A stretch of DNA of 53,240 nt from the NCBI GenBank assembly GCA_051884615.1, contig JBJEVT010000023.1, positions 1 through 53,240 of the forward strand. Direction: 5' to 3'. The notes beneath the pieces were generated by a model that did not search any database, was not told where the DNA came from, and was given only the letters and a program-made list of their open reading frames with translations. Source of the DNA: UBA1724 sp051884615 (GTDB lineage Bacteria; Verrucomicrobiota; Lentisphaeria; Oligosphaerales; Oligosphaeraceae). Both the position numbers and the translations under genes were made by a program. Below are positions 41,292-50,509 of the stretch, in pieces; within the stretch, counting starts at the first letter, position 1, and the number at the start of each line of letters is the position of its first letter.

Positions 41292-43481
41292 TTATTTTCT
41301 CCGGAGACGGAGGGCGTTGCCCACCACCACCAGGGAACTGCATGCCATGGCGGCGGCGGCCAGCCAGGGCGGCGCCACCAGATGCCAGGGGGAGAAGAGT
41401 CCCGCCGCCAGAGGAATGGCGAAGAGATTATAACAGAAGGCCCAGCCCAGATTCTGGCGCACCACCTTCAAGGTGCTCCGGGAAAGGGACACGGCATGGG
41501 AGACTGCCATCAGGGACGGATTCAGCACCACCACGCCGGCGGTCTCCAGCGCCACATCGGTGCCTCCTCCCAAGGCGATGCCCACCTGGGCGGCGGCCAG
41601 GGCGGGCGCGTCGTTGATGCCATCCCCCACCATGGCCACGCCGGCTCCCGTCTTCTGGCGTTCCAGAATCCAATGGGCCTTGTCCTGGGGCATGAGCTCT
41701 CCCTGGCACTCCGCCAGCCCCGCCTGGCGCCCCAGGGCGTCCGCCACCTGCTGGCGGTCTCCCGTGAGCATGACGCAGGAGAGGCCCTGCCTGCCCAGGG
41801 AATCCACGGTTTCCCTGGCTTCCTTTCGCAGGGGATCCGTCATCCAGAAGACGCCCTGCACTCCTGCCTGGGAGAAGAGATACAGGGGAGTGGCGGCTGC
41901 CTTGTCCGGCTGTTGTTCCCGGGCGAAATCCGGCAGGGCGACTCCCCGCTCCTGGAGCATGCGAAGATTGCCGCAGCCCCAGAGCCTTCCCCGCACCTCT
42001 CCCAGGACGCCACGGCCGGAGAGATTCTGGAAGCGGGTCACCCCCACCAATTCCAGGGAGCGGGATTCCGCTTCCCGCACCAAGGCCGCCCCCAGGGGAT
42101 GCTGGGACCCCTTCTCCAGAGAGGCCGCCACCGAAAGAAGGGCCTCCTCGTCCCCGTCCGGCGGGCATTGGATGGAGGCCAGGGAGGGACGCCCCTCCGT
42201 GAGGGTGCCCGTCTTGTCCAGCACCACGGTCTTCACCCGGCTCAAAGCCTCCAAGGTGGCGGCGTCCTTGAAGAGCACGCCCTTCTTGGCCGCCACCCCC
42301 GTGGCCACCAGAATCGCCACCGGCGTGGCCAGGCCCAGGGCGCAGGGGCAGGAAATCGCCAGAACCGACACGCCATGGGACAGGGCCGCCCCCCACTCCT
42401 CCCCCAGCAACAGCCATCCCAGGACGGTGCACAGAGCGAACAGGAGCACGCCGGGCACGAACCATGAGCAGATGATGTCCGCCATGCGGGCGATGGGAGC
42501 CCGGGACGCCCCCGTCTCCTCCACCATGGCGATGACCTTCCCGAAGAGACTCTCGGCGCCGGCGGCCTGGACCTGCATCACCAGGACGCCATCCCCGTTC
42601 AGGGTGGCTCCCAACACCTTGTCTCCCTCCTTCTTCTCCACGGGGAGCCACTCCCCGGTGATGGCCGACTGATCCACCGCGGAATGGCCGGAAAGCACCA
42701 CGCCGTCGGCGGGAACCACTCCCCCGGGGCGCACCAGGCACCGGTCGCCGGGAAGAAGCTGCTCCACGGGCACGGATTCCTCCTTCTCTCCCCGAAGCAG
42801 AATGGCGGTGCGGGGAGAATGGCGTTGCAGGGCGCGCAGTTCTTCGGCGGCCCGGTTTCTGGCTCCTCCCTCCAGCCACTTGCCCAGGGTGAAGAGCATC
42901 AGGAGCATGGCGGGCGTCTCGAAGACCACGCCCTCCAGGGAGCCGTGATTCCAGAAGCTCGCCAGCAGCCGGACGAGAGGATAGAGGAATCCGCTGCCCG
43001 CCGCCAGAGCCACCAGGCTCTCCATGGTGGGAGAGCGATGGAGGAACCCCCGGAATCCCCGGAGGAAGATGTCCCGGTTGGCATAGAGGAGGGGCAGAAC
43101 CAGGACGAATTGGAGGATGGTGGAGAGCCGGGCGTATCGGGGGCCGGGGAATCCGGCCATTCCCGCCATGGCGAGGACGCACACGGGCAGCCCCCAGAGC
43201 AGGGTCACCAGGAAACGCCGCAGAGGGGGAAAGCCGCCGGCGTTCTCGCGGGCGGCCTCCGGGGAGCCCCCCGAGCCCAAAAGCGTCAACCCGTAGCCCG
43301 CGGCGCTGACAGCCGCCTCCACCTGGGGAAGCACCGAGGCGTCCGACGTCTCCAGGGAGAGAATCCGGTTCAACAAGTCCACCTGGGGAGCCTGCACCCC
43401 GCGCACCCCGGACACGGCCTTCAGCACATGCCCCCGGCAGGCGGCGCACTCCATCCCCTGGACGGAAAAACGATATCGCAT
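41292..43481 (-). CDS. copA: Copper-translocating P1B-type ATPase
   Basis: The 729-residue pump exports Cu(+). Features in order: an N-terminal heavy-metal domain with GMECAAC (Cys12, Cys15); eight membrane helices; an actuator motif TGEW (usually TGES/TGEP); the metal-site CPC in ISCPCALGLAT; the phosphorylation site DKTGTLTEG; the nucleotide-domain HP pair SQHPLG; and the hinge GDGINDAPAL. Helices 7 and 8 carry CYN and MACSS, the copper specificity residues. The ATG at 43481 has GAGAGG 9 bases upstream; the frame is open for 26 codons more but without homology. It lies 74 bases after dnaE on the minus strand. No copper regulator is in the window. Confidence 0.94.
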   Translation of the reverse strand: MRYRFSVQGMECAACRGHVLKAVSGVRGVQAPQVDLLNRILSLETSDASVLPQVEAAVSAAGYGLTLLGSGGSPEAARENAGGFPPLRRFLVTLLWGLPVCVLAMAGMAGFPGPRYARLSTILQFVLVLPLLYANRDIFLRGFRGFLHRSPTMESLVALAAGSGFLYPLVRLLASFWNHGSLEGVVFETPAMLLMLFTLGKWLEGGARNRAAEELRALQRHSPRTAILLRGEKEESVPVEQLLPGDRCLVRPGGVVPADGVVLSGHSAVDQSAITGEWLPVEKKEGDKVLGATLNGDGVLVMQVQAAGAESLFGKVIAMVEETGASRAPIARMADIICSWFVPGVLLFALCTVLGWLLLGEEWGAALSHGVSVLAISCPCALGLATPVAILVATGVAAKKGVLFKDAATLEALSRVKTVVLDKTGTLTEGRPSLASIQCPPDGDEEALLSVAASLEKGSQHPLGAALVREAESRSLELVGVTRFQNLSGRGVLGEVRGRLWGCGNLRMLQERGVALPDFAREQQPDKAAATPLYLFSQAGVQGVFWMTDPLRKEARETVDSLGRQGLSCVMLTGDRQQVADALGRQAGLAECQGELMPQDKAHWILERQKTGAGVAMVGDGINDAPALAAAQVGIALGGGTDVALETAGVVVLNPSLMAVSHAVSLSRSTLKVVRQNLGWAFCYNLFAIPLAAGLFSPWHLVAPPWLAAAAMACSSLVVVGNALRLRRK

Positions 43482-43555
43482 CTTCTTTATCCTCTCGATC
43501 TCCACGGAAACAACTCCCCCCGGCTCGCCAGGACACCCGGAAGGGGATGCCCCGG

Positions 43556-46500
43556 TCAATCTTCGGAACTCACCCCGGTCTCCCGCAGGAAGCTTCCTCG
43601 TCTGGGAGGCTGGGGGCGGTTCCGGCTCCCCTTTAGGGTGACGGCGTGCTCTCCGAAGAGCTGGCGTAGTCGACTCAAGAGGCTGGGGACGGGTTTCAAG
43701 CCGAAGGGGGGACGGAAGAAGAGGCAGTTTCCGGAGTTCATGCGGATGCCCAGATGGAACTCGGCGGTGCCGCGATGACGTCCGCAGAGCTGCATCATTT
43801 GCTCCAGCTTCTCCGGGGTGGCCTCGGCTTCGTCGACATTAAGAGAGATTTTCGCCGTGAAAAGTTCCGGGGCCTTGTCCAGAGGAATCAGTCGGTTCAG
43901 GCGGATTTTGATGGAGGCGTTCTCCCCGTCGTCATCCCGGCTGACCTCTCCTTCGGCCAGGGCGAGGGCGCCGTCCTCCAGCAGTTCCGGGCTGTTTTTC
44001 AGGATGGTCTCGTATTCCCGGTTGAAGAGGACGGCTTCGAAGGAAGCCTCCCGGCTCTCCAGGGTGATGATGGCGAAGGGCTTCTGGCTCGCCTTGGAGA
44101 ATTTTTTCACGCATTGGGCGATATAGACTCCTGTGCGGAAGATGGTGCCGTCCTTCATGGAGGGAAGGTCCGCCAGGTCGTCAATCTGGAAGGCCTCGAT
44201 GCACTCCCGGCCATGGTCGATGGGATGCCCGGAGAGGAAGAAGCCCAGCAGCTGCTTTTCCCGGTTCAGGCGTTCCTTCTCCTCCAGCTCCGGGATGTCG
44301 GGATACTGGACGGAGAGGGATTCCTGGGAGGAGGCGTCCATCATGTCGAAGAGGGAGAGCTGTCCGGAGGAGCGGTCCTTTCGCTCGGCGGCGCTGCGGC
44401 TCAAGACCTCCGGAATCACCGCCAGCAGTTGGCTGCGGTATCGTCCGAAGCAGTCCAGGGCGCCGGAGAGGGTCAGAGCCTCCAGAAGGCGGGCGTTCAC
44501 GCCCGGCACCCGGGTGCACAGGTCCTCCAGGTTCTTGAAGGGGCCATCCTGGTTCCGGGCATCCAGGATGGTCTGGACAATCCCCTCCCCCACTCCCTTG
44601 ATGGCCGCCAGGCCGAAGCGAATGTCCTTCCCGCTGACAGAGAAGGATTTTCCGCAGACGTTCACGTCGGGGGACAGCACCCGGATGCCCATCTCCCGAC
44701 ATTCCTTCAGGTAGAAGGACAGCTTCTCGGAGTTGGACAATTCGCTGGTGAGGACGGCGGCCATGAAGGCGGCGGGGTAGTTGGCCTTCAGATAGGCGGT
44801 GCGGTAGGTCAGCAGGCCATAGGCGGCGGAATGGCTCTTGTTGAAACCATATCCGGCGAACTTCAGAATCTTGTTCCAGATGTTCTCGGAAATATCCTGG
44901 CTGATGCCGTGGGCCAGGCACCCCTCCTGGAAGGTCACCTTCATCTTCTCCATGACCTTCACCTTCTTCTTGCCGATGGCCCGCCGCAGAATGTCCGCCT
45001 GGCCCAGGGTGAAGCCCGCCACCTTCTGCACCACCTGCATGATCTGCTCCTGGTAGAGCATGATTCCGTTGGTCTCCGCCAGAATGGGCTCCATCTCCGG
45101 CACATCGTAGTCCAAGGGGATGGTGCCCTCCTTCCGTCCCAGGAAATCGGGAATAAAATCAATGGGCCCGGGACGGTAGATGGCGATGAGGGCGATGATA
45201 TCCTCCAAGCGGGTGGGCTTCCACTTCCGGCACAGGTCTTGCATTCCCCCGGATTCCAGCTGGAAGACCGCCACCGTCTTGCCCGAAGACAGAAGCTGGT
45301 AGGTCTTCTCGTCCCCTTCGGGGATGTCGTTTGAGGGCAGTTTTCTTCCGGTGCTGGCCTCCACCAGGTCCAGGGCGTCCTGGATCAGCGTAAGGGTCTT
45401 CAGCCCCAGAAAATCCATTTTCAGCAGTCCCAGGGATTCGCAGGGGACGGCGGAGAATTGAGTGATGGCCTCGTCCCCCGCGCCCCGGGCGATGGGGGCC
45501 ACATTGGCCACGGGCATGTCGCCGATGATGACCCCCGCCGCATGAATGGACATGTTCCGGTTCAGCCCCTCCAGCACCTTGGCGTATTTCCACAGTTCCT
45601 GGCACCAGGGTTCGGAGTCGATCTTCGCCTTCAGCTCTTCATTCGGAGGATAATGGAGTTTTTCGCTGCCGTTGAGGGCGATGTCCAGGGTCATCTTGGG
45701 ATCGGCGGGAATCAGCTTGGCGAACTGCGCCCCCTCGTCAAAGCTGCGTCCCATGGCCCGGGCCACATCCTTCACCACCTGCTTCGCCTTCAAGGTCCCG
45801 AAGGTCCCGATCTGCACCACCCGGTCCTCCCCGTATTTCCGGCGGACATATTCGATGACTTCATGCCGGCGGCGCTCGCACAGGTCGATGTCAAAATCAG
45901 GAGGAGAGACCCGCTCCGGATTCAGGAAGCGCTCGAAGAGGAGAGTGTAGCGGAGAGGATCGATGTGGGTGATGCCGATGAGGTAGGCCACCAGGGAGCC
46001 GGCGCCGGAGCCGCGCCCCGGCCCCAGGGGCACGCCAATCTTGGCGGCATAATGCAGGAAGTCCCACACCACCAGATAGTAGCTGATGAACCCCATCCGC
46101 TTGATGATGCCGATTTCGTAGTTCATCCGCTCCAGAATGTCCTGGCGCTCCTGGGTGATCTCGTCCTTGTCCGGATCGAAGCGGTAGCGCCACATCAGGC
46201 CCTCGTGGCACAACTGCCGCAGATGCTCCTCCCGCACCGTCTCCGGATCCTTTCCCGGCACTTCGGGCTCGGGGTAGGCGGGATAGTGGTTCGCCTTGTC
46301 CTGGGCCACGGTCGGGAGATGGACGGAGCAGCGCCGGGCGATGTCCACCGTGTTGCTCATGGCCTCGGGGAGCTGGGGGAAGAGCCGCGCCATCTCCTCC
46401 TGGCTCTTGAAGTAGAACTGGTCCGTCCCGAAGCGCATCCGCTTGGGATCGTTGATGGTGGTCTGGGTCCCGATGCAGACCATCAGGTCCTGGGCCTCGG

Positions 46501-47176
46501 CGTCCTCCTTCCGGAGATAGTGGGCGTCGTTGGTCACCACCAGCCCCAGCCCCAGCTTCCGGGCAATCTCCACCAGGCGGTCGTTGACCGCCTTCTGCTC
46601 CTCCAGGCCATGGTCCTGCAGCTCGATGAAGTAGTTTTTCTCCCCCAGGAGATCCCGGTACTGGCGGGCCACCTCGAAGGCCTCCTCGTCCCGGTTCTTC
46701 AGGAGCAGCCTGGGCACCTGGCCAGAGAGGCAGGCGGAAAGCACGATGAGCCCCTCCTTGTGCTGCTTCAACAACTCGAAGTCGATTCTGGGCTTGTAAT
46801 AATACCCTTTGAGCCAGGCCTCCCGGGAAAGGTGGCACATGTTCACATATCCCTGATAGTTCTCCGCCAGCAGCACCAGGTGGTAGCGCTCCCGGTTCTC
46901 CTCGGTGGCGGCGAAATCCAGATGACTCCCGTGGGCCACATAGAACTCGCAGCCCACCACCCCGTTGATCTCCACCGGATTGTTCTTGTCCCCCCGCAGG
47001 GCCTCGCACGCCTGGGTGAGGGCGTAGACGCCGCTCATGGTGCCATGGTCCGTCAACGCCACGGCGGGCATCCCGAACTTCACCGCCTGGTCCACGATGG
47101 ACTTGACGGACTGCGCCCCGTCCAGCAGACTGAAGTCGGAGTGGACGTGCAGATGGACAAAGGGAGGAGTGGTCAT
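43556..47176 (-). CDS. dnaE: DNA polymerase III alpha subunit DnaE
   Basis: The replicative DNA polymerase catalytic subunit, 1206 residues. It opens with a PHP domain (about 5-210: HLHVHSDFSLLDG, TDHGTMSG, TNDAHYL). The palm with the metal aspartates follows (PDFDIDLCERRRHEVIEY), then fingers, a helix-hairpin-helix region (GLAAIKGVGEGIVQTILDAR) and a C-terminal OB-fold (FRTGVYIAQCVKKFSKASQKP). The ATG at 47176 gives MTTPPFVHLHVHSDF; 17 more in-frame codons upstream have no homology. Like other DnaE proteins it has no proofreading exonuclease. The leader is pyrimidine-rich on the minus strand. Confidence 0.97.
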   Translation of the reverse strand: MTTPPFVHLHVHSDFSLLDGAQSVKSIVDQAVKFGMPAVALTDHGTMSGVYALTQACEALRGDKNNPVEINGVVGCEFYVAHGSHLDFAATEENRERYHLVLLAENYQGYVNMCHLSREAWLKGYYYKPRIDFELLKQHKEGLIVLSACLSGQVPRLLLKNRDEEAFEVARQYRDLLGEKNYFIELQDHGLEEQKAVNDRLVEIARKLGLGLVVTNDAHYLRKEDAEAQDLMVCIGTQTTINDPKRMRFGTDQFYFKSQEEMARLFPQLPEAMSNTVDIARRCSVHLPTVAQDKANHYPAYPEPEVPGKDPETVREEHLRQLCHEGLMWRYRFDPDKDEITQERQDILERMNYEIGIIKRMGFISYYLVVWDFLHYAAKIGVPLGPGRGSGAGSLVAYLIGITHIDPLRYTLLFERFLNPERVSPPDFDIDLCERRRHEVIEYVRRKYGEDRVVQIGTFGTLKAKQVVKDVARAMGRSFDEGAQFAKLIPADPKMTLDIALNGSEKLHYPPNEELKAKIDSEPWCQELWKYAKVLEGLNRNMSIHAAGVIIGDMPVANVAPIARGAGDEAITQFSAVPCESLGLLKMDFLGLKTLTLIQDALDLVEASTGRKLPSNDIPEGDEKTYQLLSSGKTVAVFQLESGGMQDLCRKWKPTRLEDIIALIAIYRPGPIDFIPDFLGRKEGTIPLDYDVPEMEPILAETNGIMLYQEQIMQVVQKVAGFTLGQADILRRAIGKKKVKVMEKMKVTFQEGCLAHGISQDISENIWNKILKFAGYGFNKSHSAAYGLLTYRTAYLKANYPAAFMAAVLTSELSNSEKLSFYLKECREMGIRVLSPDVNVCGKSFSVSGKDIRFGLAAIKGVGEGIVQTILDARNQDGPFKNLEDLCTRVPGVNARLLEALTLSGALDCFGRYRSQLLAVIPEVLSRSAAERKDRSSGQLSLFDMMDASSQESLSVQYPDIPELEEKERLNREKQLLGFFLSGHPIDHGRECIEAFQIDDLADLPSMKDGTIFRTGVYIAQCVKKFSKASQKPFAIITLESREASFEAVLFNREYETILKNSPELLEDGALALAEGEVSRDDDGENASIKIRLNRLIPLDKAPELFTAKISLNVDEAEATPEKLEQMMQLCGRHRGTAEFHLGIRMNSGNCLFFRPPFGLKPVPSLLSRLRQLFGEHAVTLKGSRNRPQPPRRGSFLRETGVSSED

Positions 47177-47312
47177 GGCTTGGCGGCGGGGGCGCGGAAG
47201 ACGGGACGAGACGAAAAGTCTGTCCACTCCCTCCTTTCCGGACGGGGGAATGGACAGACATGGGGAACCGGGGACAGTGCCGGGAGAGGCGCCGGCTCCG
47301 CGGGCGGGGGAA

Positions 47313-48275
47313 TCAGTTGGAGCGGCCGGGGAAGACGTTCACCTCATCCCGGGCGGGACGGGGCGCATTCCGGCGGTTCAGGTCGTCCTTCCGGTAGTCC
47401 AGGGTGTCGTCCACCATTTCGGAGGGCATCTTCCAGGTGTCGTTCACATAGACCCATCCCCGGGGCAGGTTCTTCTCGAACTGCTTCTGCTGCTTCTCCT
47501 TCACCCGGTTGGCGATGGCCTCCTGCATCTCCAGCTCGATCTTGCCGATGATTTTGTGGGCGTTGATTTCCCGCTGGCGGCAGCGGGCGTTGAGTTCCGG
47601 GTCGAAGCGGGCGCGGATCAGCTCGGGGAGGTCGTCCTTGTTGATCATGTCCCGCCCGATCCAGATCTTGCTCCGGCCGGCGCCGTTCTTGTAGGTGCCC
47701 CGATAGGTGCGGCTGGGCTCGTTGCCGTGGGCGAAGCTGATCTCCACCCGTTCTCCCTCCTTGTAGAGGGGATATTTCGCCTCGGCCTCCTTCACCTCCT
47801 GCTCCCGGAGGGCCTGGTAGTCCAGGTTCTTGTATTCGGGAAGGGCCTTCACCTCCCGGGTGGCCTCCTCCTGGAGGTCCTCCCGGTTCCGCACATCCAC
47901 CTTGGGAATGGGTCCCACGGCATCCATCTCGTTGCAGTTGTACTTCTTCTGGACGTAGGCCTTGATCACATCCCGGTCCAGCTTGTAGGGAGGAAGGCTC
48001 TCCGGCTTCTGCTGCTGGGCGCCGCCGCCGGGGCCCATGGGGCCGCCGTAGGGATCCATGCCGGCGCCGCCGGGGGCGCTGCCCTGCTTGTTGAACTCCT
48101 CCACCTTCTTCTTGTAGGCCTCCTCCTGGACCTTCACCTGCTTGAGAATCTCCAGGGTGATTTCCTGGACGCGCCTCTCGTTGTAGCGGATGTCATAACG
48201 TGTCTTGGGAGCAGCCTGCCCCGCGAACGGCAGAATCAGGCCAAGCGTCAGAGAGAGAAGAAGAGTCTTTTTCAT
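47313..48275 (-). CDS. Secreted protein of unknown function, Lys/Glu-rich
   Basis: The 320-residue product starts with a signal peptide (KKTLLLSLTLGLILPFAGQAA). The rest is charged, with a helix-forming segment (about 26-62, RVQEITLEILKQVKVQEEAYKKKVEEF), a Gly/Pro-rich spacer (about 66-86, AGMDPYGGPMGPGGGAQQQ), and a beta-rich domain (GERVEISFAHGNEPSRTYRGTYKNG, about 175-200) followed by coiled-coil-like helices. I do not recognise the family. The CAGGTTATAGTA element 54 bases upstream is a promoter candidate. The start at 48275 excludes 16 upstream codons that do not look like coding sequence. Confidence 0.8.
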   Translation of the reverse strand: MKKTLLLSLTLGLILPFAGQAAPKTRYDIRYNERRVQEITLEILKQVKVQEEAYKKKVEEFNKQGSAPGGAGMDPYGGPMGPGGGAQQQKPESLPPYKLDRDVIKAYVQKKYNCNEMDAVGPIPKVDVRNREDLQEEATREVKALPEYKNLDYQALREQEVKEAEAKYPLYKEGERVEISFAHGNEPSRTYRGTYKNGAGRSKIWIGRDMINKDDLPELIRARFDPELNARCRQREINAHKIIGKIELEMQEAIANRVKEKQQKQFEKNLPRGWVYVNDTWKMPSEMVDDTLDYRKDDLNRRNAPRPARDEVNVFPGRSN

Positions 48276-48328
48276 GGTCTTCGCGCTGGAGTCAAGGAAG
48301 GAATGACAGGGAGGATGAATCACGAAAA

Positions 48329-48340
48329 TACTATAACCTG
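48329..48340 (-). promoter_or_regulatory. CAGGTTATAGTA element, candidate -10 region
   Basis: On the minus strand this 12-mer is identical to that at 8414-8425 and lies in an AT-rich patch 54 bases before the secreted-protein ATG. TATAGT would be the -10 hexamer. No -35 hexamer is evident. Confidence 0.4.
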
Positions 48341-48410
48341 GCCTGGGGATTCTAGCCCACCCCCAACGCCCCTTTCCCGGATTCCCGCGAAGAGAAATTC
48401 CACCGGAAAA

Positions 48411-49538
48411 TCAGAGAATCAGCGCTTCCAGGACGAGGTCGTTGAAAAGCAGGCCCCTGGGGGTGGGATGGAGACGCCCCTCCGTGCACGCCAGGAGTCC
48501 TTCCTGGAGAAGGCGTTGACATTCCGGCATGGCCAGCACCTGGGAGAGCTCCAGTCCCGCCCGCTCCCGGAGGCCCTGGGCATCCCAGCCCTCCGTGGTC
48601 CTCATGGCGAAGGCCAGCACTTCCCGCCGACGGCCCTCGGGAGAGAGGAGGTCCTTTTCCGGGGGCGTCCCCCGGAGCCATTCCCGGAGGACGGGGGGAT
48701 TTCCCCAACGGCAGAGGCCGTCGAAGGAGACGGCGGCGGGGCCGCATCCCCCGTAGGTCTGTCCGTGCCAGACCTGCTGGTTGTGGCGGCACTGGCATCC
48801 CTGCCGGGCGAAATTGGAGATTTCATAGCGGGAGAATCCGGCGGCGCCCAGGAGGGCGTCGGCGGCGTTCCAGAAGGTCAGGAAGCGTTCCTCCTCCTCC
48901 GGATCATGCTCCCGGCGAGGGAGCCGCCGCGCCAGGGGGGTGCCCTCCTCGATGGTCAGGCTGTAGCAGGAAAGGTGGTCGGGATGGAGGGACAGAGCCT
49001 TCCGGAGATCCTCCTCCCACATGGCGGGGGTCTCCCCGGGAATGGCGTAGATCAAATCCAGGTTCAGACGGGGCAGCCCCTTCCCCCGGGCCAGAGCCAC
49101 CACCTCCTCCAGCGTCTCCAGGGAGCCACGGCGCCCCAGCGCCGCCCGCAGGACGGGATGGAAGGACTGGACCCCCAGGCTGAGACGGTTCACTCCCCCC
49201 GCCAGCAACACTTCCACCTTCTCCCCGTCCAGAGAATCGGGATTGGCCTCGCAACTCCACTCGCAATCCGGAAGACGCTCGAAATGACGCCTCACCAGGG
49301 CAAGAAGACAGGACAGTTCCTCCGCGGAAAGGGAGGAGGGCGTCCCCCCGCCGATGAAAATGGACTCCAGCGGCCCGAACTCCTGCCGCCGACGGAGAAA
49401 TTCCCGCTCCAACCCCTGGAGGTAGGCGCGGCGCTCCTCCTCCGTGGAATGGCCCTGGGAGGCGAAGGCGCAATAGTCGCATTTGCCCCCCGCGCAGAAA
49501 GGAACGTGGATATACAGGGAGTGAAGGGGCCGTCTCAT
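48411..49538 (-). CDS. hemW: HemW-like radical SAM heme chaperone/oxidase
   Basis: HemW proteins resemble oxygen-independent coproporphyrinogen oxidase and deliver heme. The 375-residue product has the family landmarks SIFIGGGTPSSLS, SCEANPDSL, NRLSLGVQSFHPVLRAALGR, NLDLIYAIPGET and YEISNFARQG, with a C-terminal HemW domain (about 300-375). The cluster motif is unusual: Cys15-X4-Cys20-X2-Cys23 (FCAGGKCDYC) where the family has CX3CX2C, that is, one extra residue. I checked the bases: no frameshift can account for it. The start overlaps the stop of the NFACT-R gene (ATGA). Function is inferred from family. Confidence 0.9.
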   Translation of the reverse strand: MRRPLHSLYIHVPFCAGGKCDYCAFASQGHSTEEERRAYLQGLEREFLRRRQEFGPLESIFIGGGTPSSLSAEELSCLLALVRRHFERLPDCEWSCEANPDSLDGEKVEVLLAGGVNRLSLGVQSFHPVLRAALGRRGSLETLEEVVALARGKGLPRLNLDLIYAIPGETPAMWEEDLRKALSLHPDHLSCYSLTIEEGTPLARRLPRREHDPEEEERFLTFWNAADALLGAAGFSRYEISNFARQGCQCRHNQQVWHGQTYGGCGPAAVSFDGLCRWGNPPVLREWLRGTPPEKDLLSPEGRRREVLAFAMRTTEGWDAQGLRERAGLELSQVLAMPECQRLLQEGLLACTEGRLHPTPRGLLFNDLVLEALIL

Positions 49539-49945
49539 GGCGCGGGCGTTCCCGGGGCGGAGGAAGGCGGCAGGGCAGGCCGCACCTTGAGAAGACGGAA
49601 ACGGGCGATGTTCACCGTGCCGGCGGGAACACGGGAGGGCTTGGAGACATCCCGGGCAAGGCAGCAATCCACGGAGACCCGCCCCGCATTGCGGGCCTTG
49701 CTGTGGTAGGCGGCGATGGCGGCGGCGGCATCCAGCAGCTCCCGGGAGGGGACGGCATCCTCGGGACCGCGGAGAAGGACATGGCTTCCCGGAGCGCCAT
49801 GCAGGTGGAACCAATGGTCCGTGGGACGGGCCACCCGGAAGGAGAGCAGGTCGTTGTCCACGTCGCTCTTTCCCGCCATGGCGCGCCAGCCCTCCCCCAG
49901 GTCATAGGTCCAATATCTGGCGCGATCTTCCTTTTCTCTAGTCAT
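49535..49945 (-). CDS. Stand-alone NFACT-R domain protein
   Basis: This 136-residue protein is the RNA-binding NFACT-R domain (formerly DUF814), with the family core WFHLHGAPGSHVLLR and AAAIAAYHSKARNAGRVSVDCCLARDVSKPS. In RqcH/Tae2 this domain is the C-terminal part of a much larger protein that rescues stalled 50S ribosomes. Here it stands alone, without the NFACT-N region. The ATG at 49945 is preceded by an AT-rich 40-base spacer and is favoured over a TTG at 49957. The stop overlaps the hemW start (ATGA), so the two are coupled. It may be a tRNA- or ribosome-binding factor. Confidence 0.88.
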   Translation of the reverse strand: MTREKEDRARYWTYDLGEGWRAMAGKSDVDNDLLSFRVARPTDHWFHLHGAPGSHVLLRGPEDAVPSRELLDAAAAIAAYHSKARNAGRVSVDCCLARDVSKPSRVPAGTVNIARFRLLKVRPALPPSSAPGTPAP

Positions 49946-49984
49946 AAGTAATTGCAAATGAAGATGTTATAAATATATTTCCCA
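49946..49984 (-). promoter_or_regulatory. AT-rich spacer before the NFACT-R gene
   Basis: The 39 bases between the lepB stop and the NFACT-R ATG read AAATATATTTATAACATC on the minus strand, a strongly AT-rich patch in a GC-rich region. It holds TATAAC and TATATT, so an internal promoter for NFACT-R-hemW is plausible. Confidence 0.4.
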
Positions 49985-50506
49985 TCACCACAGAGGCATG
50001 CCCACGATGCGTCGCTTGTCCACGTGTCCGAAGACATGTTCCTCGGCGGGCATGGAGCGGTTGTCTCCCACCAGATAGACCTCGCCCTTGGGCACCTGCC
50101 TGGGAGGCAGGCGCCAGTTGCAGGAAGTCAGGTAGTTCCAGTCGTAGGGGCTTTCCTTGCCGTCCACGAAGAGCCGTCCCTGGCGGAACTCCACGATTTG
50201 TCCCTCGGTGGCGACCACCCGTTTGAAGAACATCACCTTTTCGCCGATGTACCGGACGGCAACCACATCCCCGATTTGGGGGTCCCGGAACCAGTAGACG
50301 GGGTGCCAGATCACCAGGAATTCCCGTTCCGCGTAGGTGGGGATCATGCTGGCGCCGTTGGTGTAGGCGGGGGTGGCGACATAGCGCACCAGGAGGATGG
50401 TCCCCACGGAGAGGGCCAGCAGGCGCAGCCAGAAGGCCAGATCGAACTTGGGAATCAGGAAGCGCTCCAGGGCGCCTCGGTCGTCCTCTTCCTTGAAGAA
50501 CCCCAT
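49985..50506 (-). CDS. lepB: Signal peptidase I
   Basis: Signal peptidase I removes signal peptides from exported proteins at the periplasmic face of the inner membrane. The 173-residue product has one N-terminal membrane helix (about 27-45), the nucleophile Ser53 (NGASMIPT), the base Lys95 (FFKRVVATEG) and the box GDNRSMPAEEHVFGHV. The short length and single helix are like Gram-positive or PVC enzymes. A clear AGGAGG precedes the ATG by 8 bases. The rodA stop lies 3 bases upstream. Confidence 0.94.
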   Translation of the reverse strand: MGFFKEEDDRGALERFLIPKFDLAFWLRLLALSVGTILLVRYVATPAYTNGASMIPTYAEREFLVIWHPVYWFRDPQIGDVVAVRYIGEKVMFFKRVVATEGQIVEFRQGRLFVDGKESPYDWNYLTSCNWRLPPRQVPKGEVYLVGDNRSMPAEEHVFGHVDKRRIVGMPLW

Positions 50507-50509
50507 GGT

